Assembly (NCBI GenBank): GCA_019746135.1
Contig: JAIESI010000052.1
Span: forward strand, 1 to 41,947
DNA: 41,947 nt
Direction: 5' to 3'
Origin: Xanthobacteraceae bacterium
GTDB lineage: Bacteria > Pseudomonadota > Alphaproteobacteria > Rhizobiales > Xanthobacteraceae
A model generated the notes under the pieces. It was not told where the DNA came from. It ran no database searches and saw only the letters and a program-made list of their open reading frames with translations. Position numbers and translations under genes: made by a program. Within the stretch, counting starts at the first letter, position 1. Each line of letters begins with the position of its first letter. This document shows positions 32,578-40,223 of the stretch, piece after piece.

Positions 32578-33045
32578 CTATACGCCACCCGGCCGCGGCC
32601 CGGAATCCGCCGGCGAGAAATGGGCGTGGACCACGCGCCACGTCCCGTCCTCCTTGCGGAACACCATGGTCGAGCGGGAGATGAACTCCTGGCCGCTGTA
32701 GTTGATGTCCTTCGGCGGCGGCTCCTTGCCGGTCCATTGCCGTCTGGTGTGGCGATGGCACCAGACCACGGCCATGTCGCCGGTAACCACGCCGCCGATG
32801 TCGAACGGCGTCCAGTAGGTCGAGGACACGTTCTGGCCGTAGAACTTCCAGAGCCGGATCCAATGGTCCCTGCCCTTATAGGTGTGGCCGTTGAGGTTGA
32901 AATAGGTCGCCTCCGGCGACGGGCTGTAGAGCGGCGTCAGGCCCTCCCAGTCGAAGCGGGTGTTCACGTCGATGTATTTCTCGTGCAGCCGGAGGATTTC
33001 CTTGCGGTCCTCCTCGCTGCCGCCGGTCAGTTGAGCCTCGGCCAT
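32578..33045 (-). CDS. SnoaL/NTF2-like small protein
   Basis: The product is 155 aa from ATG 33045. It shows the NTF2-like cone fold: an N-terminal helix with RKEILRLHEKYIDVNTRFDWEGLTPLY, then YKGRDHWIRLWKFYGQNV, and a C-terminal sheet (FISRSTMVFRKEDGTWRVVHAHFS). Members are isomerases, dehydratases or ring-hydroxylating small subunits, or have no enzyme activity. It lies just ahead of the LLM oxidoreductase, probably co-transcribed, and is divergent from cobF across 112 bp. Confidence 0.83.
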   Translation of the reverse strand: MAEAQLTGGSEEDRKEILRLHEKYIDVNTRFDWEGLTPLYSPSPEATYFNLNGHTYKGRDHWIRLWKFYGQNVSSTYWTPFDIGGVVTGDMAVVWCHRHTRRQWTGKEPPPKDINYSGQEFISRSTMVFRKEDGTWRVVHAHFSPADSGPRPGGV

Positions 33046-33157
33046 CGCAACGCCCCTGCAAAATCCGCGCGCATTCCCTATAACACCCCGGCGCCAGGCG
33101 CCCGACGGCAATTTCCGCATCGGGCGCATGCGCGGGTCAAGAGAGCGGAACAAGACG

Positions 33158-33904
33158 ATGAGAAAGCTGTCCATCATCGGCATCGGCGCGGGCAATCCCG
33201 ATTACATCACCGTGCAGGCGATCAAGGCGCTGGAGACGGTCGATGCCGTATTCCTGGTCGACAAAGGCGCGGAGAAGGACGATCTCGCCAAGCTCCGCCG
33301 CGAGATCTGCGGGCGCTACATCAAGAAGGCCTACCGGATGGTCGAGGCGCGTGATCCGGAGCGCGACCGCACGCCTGACGACTATGGTGCCGCGGTGACG
33401 GCGTGGCACGACAAGCGCGCATCGATCTTCGAGGCGATGATCCGCGACGAGCTGGCCGACGGGCAGCACGGCGCGTTTCTCGTGTGGGGCGATCCGTCGC
33501 TCTACGACAGCACCTTGCGGATCGTCGATCAGGTCGCGGCGATGAAGACGGTTGCGTTCGAGCTCGATGTCATTCCCGGCATCACCAGCGTGCAGGCGCT
33601 CGCGGCGCGGCACCGGATCGCCCTCAACCGGATCGGCGGGCCGGTTCACATCACCACCGGCCGGCAGCTGGCCAAGGGCATGCCGGGCGATGACGTGGTG
33701 GTGATGCTCGACGGCGAATGCACCTTCAAGACGGTGAAGGAGAGCAACGTCGACATCTATTGGGGCGCCTATGTCGGCACCGCCGACGAGATCCTGGTTG
33801 CGGGCAAGCTCATCGAGCGTAGCGCCGAGATCGAACGCGTGAGAGCCGAGGCGCGGGCGCGCCACGGCTGGATCATGGACACGTATCTGCTGCGGAAGGC
33901 GTAG
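33158..33904 (+). CDS. cobF: CobF, precorrin-6A synthase (deacetylating)
   Basis: The product is 248 aa from ATG 33158. The SAM-dependent tetrapyrrole methyltransferase fold is clear: LSIIGIGAGNPDYITVQAIKAL, VWGDPSLYDSTLRIVDQV, and VIPGITSVQALAARHRIAL. CobF methylates C-1 of precorrin-5 and expels acetate in aerobic cobalamin synthesis. The extended central region with YGAAVTAWHDKRA is typical of CobF. It is separated from cobS/cobT by about 4 kb of unrelated genes. An aerobic organism that makes B12 is implied. Confidence 0.93.
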   Translation: MRKLSIIGIGAGNPDYITVQAIKALETVDAVFLVDKGAEKDDLAKLRREICGRYIKKAYRMVEARDPERDRTPDDYGAAVTAWHDKRASIFEAMIRDELADGQHGAFLVWGDPSLYDSTLRIVDQVAAMKTVAFELDVIPGITSVQALAARHRIALNRIGGPVHITTGRQLAKGMPGDDVVVMLDGECTFKTVKESNVDIYWGAYVGTADEILVAGKLIERSAEIERVRAEARARHGWIMDTYLLRKA

Positions 33905-34025
33905 AGCAGTTTTCCGCTTGAATGGCTTCGCTGCGAGCCGCGCAAAACGGGTTCGTTTGTTCTGTTCACAATTACCGTTTGAGACGTTTAATTCTACAAC
34001 TTTAGATGGAGATCCAGCATTTGCC

Positions 34026-35117
34026 TCAGTTGCGGATTTGGAAAACGCGCACGAATTCTTCCATGGCGTCTTTCTCGTCAATCATCAGACGTCGCATTTT
34101 TTCCGGAGTGCTTGTCACAACCGGAGCCGCCAACTCGGAGAGCTTTTGCTGGAGCTCTTCATCCTGAGACGCTTTGATGAAGCCATCCCTCAACGCCTCA
34201 ATAATCTGCGGCGGCGTGCCGGCGGGAGCCGCGACCCCAAACCAGTTGGCAATTTTCTGATTTCCGTATCCCAGTTCGGCAAGCGTCGGGACATCCGGCA
34301 GCATCTTGGACCGAACATCCGCATCGATGGCCAGCGCCTTCAACTTTCCATCTTTGACGAAGGCGCCACCCGAAGCGACACTGGCAAAGCCAAAATCAAC
34401 GCGCGCCTCGATCAAATCCGTCATCAAGGCACTGCCGCCACGGTAGTGTACAGGTTGCATCGGGACCTTCGCCGCGGCGGTGAGCTTCGAACCAAGGATG
34501 TGGGGCGGGCTGCCCACGCCCTGGGTCGCCATCAGCAGGCCCCCCGGCTTCGTTCGTCCCAATTCAAAGAGCTGTTCGAACGATTGGGCAGGACTTCTGG
34601 CTGGAACGACAAGGATCGTCGTGAGGTCGAAAAGAAGACTGATCGGCGAAAAGCCATCGACCGACTGATACATGCCAGGGGTCACCGCCGCGACGGTTGC
34701 GTGCTGCGACCCGGAAAAGATCAGAAGCGTGTGTCCGTCGGGAGTTGCATTTTGAACATAGGTCGCGGCCACCCCGCCGCCCGCGCCGGTGCGGTTCTCG
34801 ACGACGATCGTCCAACCTGATTTCTTCGATAACGTATTTGCGTAGGTGCGGGCGACCGTGTCGGTGATTCCTCCCGGAGACAGCCCCACCATCAACGTGA
34901 TCGGCCGGCTTGGAAAATTCTGAGCTGCCGCATTGGTGCAGGCCAGAAGCAGTGCAGCGAGGAACGTGAGCAGGCTGCCAAAAAAGCCGGGCCCGTCATT
35001 CCGGGGCGCGCCGAAGGCGCGAGCCCGGAATCCAGTTCCGGAGAGAATCTTTGCTTGGCTGGATTCCGGGCCCGCCGCTTCGCGGCGTCCCGGAATGACC
35101 GCGGGAGAGTTGCTCAT
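34026..35117 (-). CDS. Bug/TctC-family receptor with REP-derived N-terminal extension
   Basis: The 3' part is a normal Bug receptor: hydrophobic signal core LLTFLAALLLACTNAAAQ, then FPSRPITLMVGLSPGGITD, ENRTGAGGGVAATYV, DGHTLLIF. ATG 35117 (MSNSPAV) overlaps the stop of the methyltransferase gene in ATGA; ATG 35123 is an alternative. From either, the frame first reads through the REP-like repeat (34993-35104), adding about 45 residues (VIPGRREAAGPES...) before the signal core. No in-frame ATG, GTG or TTG lies between the repeat and the signal core, so either the extension is made, a CTG is used, or the gene has lost its proper start. Confidence 0.82.
   Translation of the reverse strand: MSNSPAVIPGRREAAGPESSQAKILSGTGFRARAFGAPRNDGPGFFGSLLTFLAALLLACTNAAAQNFPSRPITLMVGLSPGGITDTVARTYANTLSKKSGWTIVVENRTGAGGGVAATYVQNATPDGHTLLIFSGSQHATVAAVTPGMYQSVDGFSPISLLFDLTTILVVPARSPAQSFEQLFELGRTKPGGLLMATQGVGSPPHILGSKLTAAAKVPMQPVHYRGGSALMTDLIEARVDFGFASVASGGAFVKDGKLKALAIDADVRSKMLPDVPTLAELGYGNQKIANWFGVAAPAGTPPQIIEALRDGFIKASQDEELQQKLSELAAPVVTSTPEKMRRLMIDEKDAMEEFVRVFQIRN
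34993..35104. repeat. REP/BIME-like palindromic element, copy 2
   Basis: It has the same architecture as 17644-17753: CCGTCATTCCGG and GGAATCCAG bound a GAAG-looped hairpin, then CTGGATTCCGGG and CCGGAATGACC bound a CTTC-looped one. The outer and inner boundary words are identical to copy 1, while stem interiors and the spacer differ. Here it overlaps the 5' end of the Bug receptor reading frame. Confidence 0.85.
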
Positions 35118-36301
35118 CGCCATGCCATCTTCGAAGCCAGCGCAGCGCCTTCGGCGAGGGCACGAAGCTTCGCCCACATGATGCTGCGGTGGACACGGCC
35201 GGCGAGCGGGCTTTGCGAGAAGCCGCAATCGCTGCCGGCCATGACATTGTCGCGACCGACGCATTCGACAAAGCGCATGAGCCGTTCGGCCACGAGCTCC
35301 GGATGCTCCACGACGTTCGTCGAGTGGGTGACGAGGCCGGGCATCAGGACCTTGCCGGGCGGCAGCCGCACCTCCTTCCAGACCTTCCATTCGTGCTCAT
35401 GGCGCGGATTGGCCGCCTCGAAACTCAACGCGCCGGTTTTGACCTCCAGCACCAGATCGACAATGTCCTTGAGCGGCACGTCGAACAGGTGTGGCCCGTT
35501 CCAGCTGCCCCAGCAGATGTGATAGCGGGTGCGCTCCGGAGGCAGGCCTTCCAGGGCGTGGTTCAGCGCGTCGATGCGGAGCCTTGCCCAGGAGCGGAAA
35601 TCCGTCAGCGTCTTCGGCGGGATCATCTTCTCATGCATGATCGGAAGAAACGCATCGTCGACCTGCAGATCGAGCCCGGCATCGATGATCGCCCGGTATT
35701 CGGTGCGCAGCGCTTCCGCGAGGGCAAACAGAAAGCTCTCTTCATCGCGGTAAAATTCATTCTTTGCATTGGGCAGCGCGCTTGCGGGCGCCACGACGGG
35801 TAGAAAGCCGGTTACGCCGTTCGCGCGCGCGAGCCCGGCCTTCAGGTTGGCAATGTCCCGCTGCAGCTCGGCCTGTCCCGTATAGACCAATGGCGCAGTG
35901 ATGATCGGCCTCGGCGTCTTGCGCGCGTTGGCAAGCACGCGCGCGTCGTATTCTGCATAGAATTCAGGGAAGGCCTCGCGGTCGCGGCCACTGATCACCG
36001 CGATCGTCGGGTCCTTCGCCTCGGCTTCGGTGAATGGACGCCAGGTGATGCCGCCGAGCCGGCGATGCACATAGAACGCCCAGGTGCCCGACTTCCCGTA
36101 TTCGCCATCGCTGACCACGTCGATGCCGATTTCAGCCTGCAGCCGGACAGCTTCACTCACCGAGTCGGTAAGGCATGCGTCAAAGGCCTGTTGGTCGAAC
36201 GGCTCACCTGCCTGCTGCTTCTGCAGGAACGGGATCATCGCCGGCGGCCGCACCATGCTGCCGACATGACTTACGACAAAGCGGCGATCGGCTTTCAGCA
36301 T
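35114..36301 (-). CDS. MetE C-terminal-domain-like cobalamin-independent methyltransferase (1)
   Basis: The product is 395 aa from ATG 36301 behind GAGGAGATC. It has the UROD/MetE-type barrel: VVSHVGSMVRPPAMIPF, IGIDVVSDGEYGKSG, DLQVDDAF. Zinc/thiol ligand blocks are RYHICWGSWNG (His, Cys), an acidic segment ALSFEAANPRHEHEW, and MAGSDCGFSQ (Cys). It lacks the N-terminal half of full MetE, as in methionine synthase II-like and epoxyalkane:coenzyme M transferase-like proteins. Methyl or alkyl transfer to a thiol is likely; the acceptor is unknown. The paralogue lies 10 bases upstream. Confidence 0.87.
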   Translation of the reverse strand: MLKADRRFVVSHVGSMVRPPAMIPFLQKQQAGEPFDQQAFDACLTDSVSEAVRLQAEIGIDVVSDGEYGKSGTWAFYVHRRLGGITWRPFTEAEAKDPTIAVISGRDREAFPEFYAEYDARVLANARKTPRPIITAPLVYTGQAELQRDIANLKAGLARANGVTGFLPVVAPASALPNAKNEFYRDEESFLFALAEALRTEYRAIIDAGLDLQVDDAFLPIMHEKMIPPKTLTDFRSWARLRIDALNHALEGLPPERTRYHICWGSWNGPHLFDVPLKDIVDLVLEVKTGALSFEAANPRHEHEWKVWKEVRLPPGKVLMPGLVTHSTNVVEHPELVAERLMRFVECVGRDNVMAGSDCGFSQSPLAGRVHRSIMWAKLRALAEGAALASKMAWR

Positions 36302-36311
36302 GATCTCCTCC

Positions 36312-37514
36312 TCAGCTCTCTCCCCACACGGCCGTCGCGGCCTCGACGAGCCGCGCGAGCTTTGCTTCCTGTTCGCTCTCGGTCATGGGATTGCCGGCAA
36401 TCGAGCTCGCAAACCCGCACTGCGGGCTCAGCGCAAGCTGATCTCGCGACACATAGGCTGCCGCCTCATCGACGCGGCGACGCAGGAAGTCCACGGATTC
36501 CAGATCAGGGGATTTGCTGGACATGATGCCTAGAACGGCAACCTTGCCTTTCGGCAGGAACCGCAACGGAGAGAAGCCACCGGCTCGCGAGGTGTCATAT
36601 TCGAGGAAGTAGCCGCCGACCTTGATCTGGTTGAACAACACATCCGCAACCGGATCGTACCCGCCTTCGGCGCCCCAGTTTCCTTCGCGGTTCCCACGGC
36701 ACTGGTGCAGCGTCACGGTGACGTGGTCAGCCACATGCGCGAGCACGGCATTGATCCGCTGCGCGTACTCTTCCAAGAGCTTGTCCGGCTCGCTGCCCCA
36801 GCGCCGCACGGTTTCGCGATGCTGCGGATCGCAGAGAAATGCGATGCTGGTATCGTCGAACTGGATGTAGGTTGCGCCCAGCGCGATCAAAGCATCGAGC
36901 TCCCGGCGATAGGCCAGGGTCAGATCCTCCCAGAATGCCTCGACATCCTTGTAGTGGCCTTCGCGGATGCCGTTGTCGCCGCCGCACATGAAATGAATCT
37001 GGTTCGGCGCAGGAAGCGTGACCTTCGGCACCAGGCTGGTGTTTTCCTTAAGGAAGGCGAAGCCGCGCACCGTCGCGCTCTCCCGCCAGCGGATGGGTCC
37101 GCGCGTCCAAAGCCGGGAGAAAGCCTGTGTCGGGCCGCTGGCGTTGCGCCACATGACATCCTTGCTGCCCGTCCTGTTTGCCGAGAACCCGTCCCAGCCC
37201 ATGATCAGATCGAGCCACCAGCTCCTCCGCCGGAACTCGCCATCTGTGGCGGCCTTGAGTCCGGCCCGCTCCTGCATGGCGATCACATCGCGGACGCAAT
37301 CGTCCTCGATTGAGCGAAGCTCGGCGTTGTCGTGAGGACCAAGATGCTGGTCCGGTGTTTGCGGACCGAGCAGCCGCGCACGTGCGGACTTGAGCCTTTC
37401 CGGTCGAAGGAAGCTCCCGACCACATCGGCACGGAAAGGCGGCGCCTGTTTCGCGGTGTCCTTAGTGGTGTCCTTGGTGGTGTCCGCTCGTGAGAGAGCC
37501 GTCCGTGCTGCCAC
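36312..37514 (-). CDS. MetE C-terminal-domain-like cobalamin-independent methyltransferase (2)
   Basis: I start at GTG 37514 (400 aa), because GGAGG lies seven bases ahead; ATG 37535 in frame would place that site inside the gene. Early residues contain a duplicated DTTK (12-bp tandem repeat at 37456-37485). The barrel shows RADVVGSFLRPERL, GLKAATDGEFRR, ATYIQFDDTSIAFLC. Zinc-ligand blocks TLHQCRGN (His, Cys), GGYFLEYDT (Glu) and LSPQCGFASS (Cys) are intact. It is only distantly like its neighbour, so the pair is an old duplication or a heteromer. Methyl-transfer to a thiol is likely; substrate unknown. Confidence 0.86.
   Translation of the reverse strand: MAARTALSRADTTKDTTKDTAKQAPPFRADVVGSFLRPERLKSARARLLGPQTPDQHLGPHDNAELRSIEDDCVRDVIAMQERAGLKAATDGEFRRRSWWLDLIMGWDGFSANRTGSKDVMWRNASGPTQAFSRLWTRGPIRWRESATVRGFAFLKENTSLVPKVTLPAPNQIHFMCGGDNGIREGHYKDVEAFWEDLTLAYRRELDALIALGATYIQFDDTSIAFLCDPQHRETVRRWGSEPDKLLEEYAQRINAVLAHVADHVTVTLHQCRGNREGNWGAEGGYDPVADVLFNQIKVGGYFLEYDTSRAGGFSPLRFLPKGKVAVLGIMSSKSPDLESVDFLRRRVDEAAAYVSRDQLALSPQCGFASSIAGNPMTESEQEAKLARLVEAATAVWGES
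37456..37485. repeat. 12-bp tandem repeat inside the methyltransferase gene
   Basis: Two and a half units of GTGTCCTTRGTG encode repeated Asp-Thr-Thr-Lys in the poorly conserved N-terminal tail. The repeat is in frame and could vary in copy number between strains without breaking the gene. Confidence 0.7.
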
Positions 37515-37558
37515 GTTGCAACCTCCCTGACTCACCGTTGCGCCGGTGTCGTTCGTCG

Positions 37559-37578
37559 ATTGTTAAAAATTCAACTAT
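37559..37578. promoter_or_regulatory. Candidate MarR operator
   Basis: ATTGTT-N8-AACTAT is an imperfect palindrome (5 of 6 arm bases pair) in an AT-rich patch. It lies 45 bases before the methyltransferase GTG and directly after the marR stop. MarR proteins bind such sites; that this one is used is inference. Confidence 0.3.
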
Positions 37579-37621
37579 ATCGACGGCGAGCGGTCAAGCT
37601 CCGGGCCCCTCGCTTGAGCCG

Positions 37622-38194
37622 CTATTCTGATCGACGGGGCGCTGAGGACCTTGCGGGACGCCGCCCACCCGCGCGTTTCACGGCGGCGCTGCGGCCACCG
37701 GACTCGAGATTGTGCAGGACGGCCCTGAGCTGCGCCTTGAGGGTCCTGATCTGCGCTGCCGTGAAGCCGGCAAAAGCGATCATCTCGTATCGGCGCACGA
37801 TCGGCAGAATGCGGAGCGCCAAGGCGCGTCCGTTTTTTGACAAGTCGATGATCGCCACGCGGCCGTCATCGTGATGTCCATTTCGCACGATCAGGCCAGC
37901 GCGGATCATGCGCTTGAGCAGGTAGGACATCGTCGGGACTTCAATTGTCGTCAGCCTGGCGAGCGTGGTGATTTTTTGCGGTCCCCGGGTCAAAAGGCTG
38001 ACCAGGACGCGCCACTTCTCGATATTGATGCCAAACGGCTTTGCCCGAGATTCAAAATCTGTGCGAATGATGCCGGTCGCCCGGTTGATCAGGTGCGGGA
38101 AAAAGTTATCGAGCTGAAAATCCGCAAGATCGGCCTGGGCACGGCGGCCTGCCCGCGCCGCCGGGCTTTGGCGCCGACTGTTTCGCTTTTTCAT
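37622..38194 (-). CDS. MarR-family transcriptional regulator
   Basis: The product is 190 aa from ATG 38194. An Arg/Lys-rich tail (1-25) precedes the MarR core: FGINIEKWRVLVSLLTRGPQ, the recognition helix in TIEVPTMSYLLKRMIRAGLI, and the wing RNGHHDDGRVAIIDLSKNGRAL. An Arg/Gly-rich tail ends it. It lies directly upstream of the two methyltransferase genes on the same strand, with an imperfect palindrome between, so it probably controls them and the receptor gene. Its ligand may be the receptor's substrate. Confidence 0.9.
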   Translation of the reverse strand: MKKRNSRRQSPAARAGRRAQADLADFQLDNFFPHLINRATGIIRTDFESRAKPFGINIEKWRVLVSLLTRGPQKITTLARLTTIEVPTMSYLLKRMIRAGLIVRNGHHDDGRVAIIDLSKNGRALALRILPIVRRYEMIAFAGFTAAQIRTLKAQLRAVLHNLESGGRSAAVKRAGGRRPARSSAPRRSE

Positions 38195-38249
38195 GCGAAA
38201 ACCTTACCTGGATACACCCGTGGTGCAATCCATCGAGCGCCGGGAGGCT

Positions 38250-39032
38250 TTACCGCAGGCTTTGCACCGCCGCGCTTGCGACCAGAAGCACGATCACCTC
38301 GCCCGCCTGCTCCAGCGCGCCGAGCACGTCGCCGGTCTGGCCCTCGATCTGCCGCCGGCAGAGCCAGCTCAGGAACGCGCAGGCGCCGACCAGCAGCACG
38401 ACAGCGACAAGGCCGGTCGAAAAGCCAAGACAGGCAACCACAGCCACCGCGCCGATCAACGCCGCGACAAGCGAAGACTCACCGGGCGGCGTGCCTGCAC
38501 CCGCGCTCAGGCCGTCGGCGCGCGCGGGCGGCACGAATTGCATGAAGGCCGGGATCGCCGCCCGGCCGCCCGCGTGGGCGGCGATCAGCCCGAGCGCCAC
38601 CAGCGCGGGATCGCCGAGATGCGCCAGCGCGCCGATCCGCAGAACGAACGACAGGATCAGCGCACAGACGCCATAGGTGCCGATGCGGCTGTCGCGCATG
38701 ATCTCGAGCTTGCGCTCGCGCGTGCCGCCGCCGCCGAAGCCGTCGGCCACATCGGCAAGCCCGTCCTCGTGCAGGGCGCCGGTGAGCAGGAGCGTCGCCG
38801 CGACCGCTAGCGCCGCGGCCGGAAGCTGTGGCACATGCAGGGCGGTGGCAACCGCATAGACCGCGGCACCGGCGAGCGCGACCGCGACACCGACCACCGG
38901 CGCGGTCCACAGCGCCCGCGCGAGCTCGCCGTCCGCCATCGGCTCGTTGTGGGTGAGCGGCAGCCGCGTCAGGAAAATGAAGCCGATCTTGAGCTCGATC
39001 AGTCGCCGCTGCAGCCAGAGGTCGTCGGTCAT
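38250..39032 (-). CDS. cobS: CobS, adenosylcobinamide-GDP ribazoletransferase
   Basis: The product is 260 aa from ATG 39032. It is a multispanning inner-membrane enzyme with several hydrophobic helices. Family hallmarks are KIGFIFLTRLPL at the start, the acidic pair in GALHEDGLADVADGFGGGGTRERKLEIMRDSRIGTYG, and repeated hydrophobic segments to the end. It joins alpha-ribazole to adenosylcobinamide-GDP to finish cobalamin. It is divergent from cobT across about 74 bp, so one control region can drive both. Confidence 0.95.
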   Translation of the reverse strand: MTDDLWLQRRLIELKIGFIFLTRLPLTHNEPMADGELARALWTAPVVGVAVALAGAAVYAVATALHVPQLPAAALAVAATLLLTGALHEDGLADVADGFGGGGTRERKLEIMRDSRIGTYGVCALILSFVLRIGALAHLGDPALVALGLIAAHAGGRAAIPAFMQFVPPARADGLSAGAGTPPGESSLVAALIGAVAVVACLGFSTGLVAVVLLVGACAFLSWLCRRQIEGQTGDVLGALEQAGEVIVLLVASAAVQSLR

Positions 39033-39106
39033 GGCCGGCAGTTATAGAATTGTTGGCCGTGTACCTGCTAGGTATGGCGAACCTGACAAGGACGCCTGCC
39101 ACCCGC

Positions 39107-40159
39107 ATGACCACAGCGCCGCCGACCGAAAGCACCGAAAAGACCGCGCCCTTCCGGTCGCTGGCCGAGCTGCGCGCGGCCTGCCTCGATCTTCCAGCCG
39201 GCGACGGCGCCGCGGCTGACGCGGTGAAGGCGCGGCAGGCGGAGCTGACCAAGCCGCCGGGCAGCCTCGGCCGGCTGGAGGAGATGGTCGCCTGGCTCGC
39301 GCGCTGGGGCCGCAACCCGCCGCGGCTGGACACAGTCGACGTGCTGGTGTTCGCCGGCAACCACGGCGTCACCGTGCACGGCGTCTCGCCCTTCCCGGCT
39401 GCGGTCACCGCGCAGATGGTGGCGAATTTTTCGGCCGGCGGCGCCGCGATCAACCAACTGGCGGAGGCCGTGTCCGCGACGCTTCGCGTCATCCCGCTCG
39501 ATCTCGAGGCGCCGACCGCCGATTTCACGGCTGAACCTGCGATGGACGAGCCGGCGTTTGCCGCGGCGGTCAGCGCCGGTTATGCCGCGGTGCGGCCCGA
39601 AGCCGATCTCCTGTGTCTCGGCGAAATGGGCATCGGCAACACCACGGCGGCCGCCGCGGTCGCAGCGGCCCTGTTCGGCGGCGGCGGTGCGCGATGGGCC
39701 GGACGCGGCACCGGCCTCGACGACCGCGGGCTCGCGCGCAAGCAGGCGGTGATCGACAAAGGCTTGGCGCGGCACGCCAGTGCTCTGCACGATCCGCTGC
39801 TGGTCGCCGCGGCGCTCGGCGGACGCGAGCTCGCCGCCATTCTCGGCGCGACGCTCGCCGCGCGCCGTCTTCGGATACCTGTGCTGCTCGACGGCTTTGT
39901 CTGCACGGCCGCGGCCGCGCCGCTCGCCAAGCTCCGCGCCGACGCGCTCGATCATACGCAGGCCGGGCACGTCTCGGCCGAAGCCGGCCATGGCGCGCTG
40001 CTCGACGAGCTGAGGCTCAAGCCGCTGCTCGATCTCGGCATGCGGCTCGGCGAGGGCTCGGGCGCGGCGCTTGCGGTGTCGATCCTGCGCGCGGCGCTCG
40101 CCTGCCACGACGGCATGGCGACGTTTGCCGAGGCCGGCGTCGCCAACAAGTCGCACTAG
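39107..40159 (+). CDS. cobT: CobT, nicotinate-nucleotide-dimethylbenzimidazole phosphoribosyltransferase
   Basis: The product is 350 aa from ATG 39107 (ATG 39074 also in frame). Hallmarks are RQAELTKPPGSLGRLEEM, VFAGNHGVTVHGVSPFP, LCLGEMGIGNTTAAAAV and the C-terminal GEGSGAALAV with the catalytic Glu (about 316). It makes alpha-ribazole phosphate for the lower ligand of cobalamin, the substrate used after dephosphorylation by CobS. Divergent from cobS. No cobalamin riboswitch core is visible in the short gap. Confidence 0.95.
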   Translation: MTTAPPTESTEKTAPFRSLAELRAACLDLPAGDGAAADAVKARQAELTKPPGSLGRLEEMVAWLARWGRNPPRLDTVDVLVFAGNHGVTVHGVSPFPAAVTAQMVANFSAGGAAINQLAEAVSATLRVIPLDLEAPTADFTAEPAMDEPAFAAAVSAGYAAVRPEADLLCLGEMGIGNTTAAAAVAAALFGGGGARWAGRGTGLDDRGLARKQAVIDKGLARHASALHDPLLVAAALGGRELAAILGATLAARRLRIPVLLDGFVCTAAAAPLAKLRADALDHTQAGHVSAEAGHGALLDELRLKPLLDLGMRLGEGSGAALAVSILRAALACHDGMATFAEAGVANKSH

Positions 40160-40223
40160 GATCGGATCCCGATCGACCTCTGCGTTCAATCGCATCAAGC
40201 CTGCTGCTCGACAGCCGGGGAGC

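Noticed and set aside
37515..37621. SAM riboswitch ahead of the MetE-like genes
   Set aside because: No SAM-I, SAM-II or SAM-V core sequence is visible; the gap instead holds a small palindrome fitting MarR control.
39033..39106. Cobalamin riboswitch ahead of cobS/cobT
   Set aside because: The gap is only about 74 bp and lacks the conserved B12-box core; too short for the aptamer.
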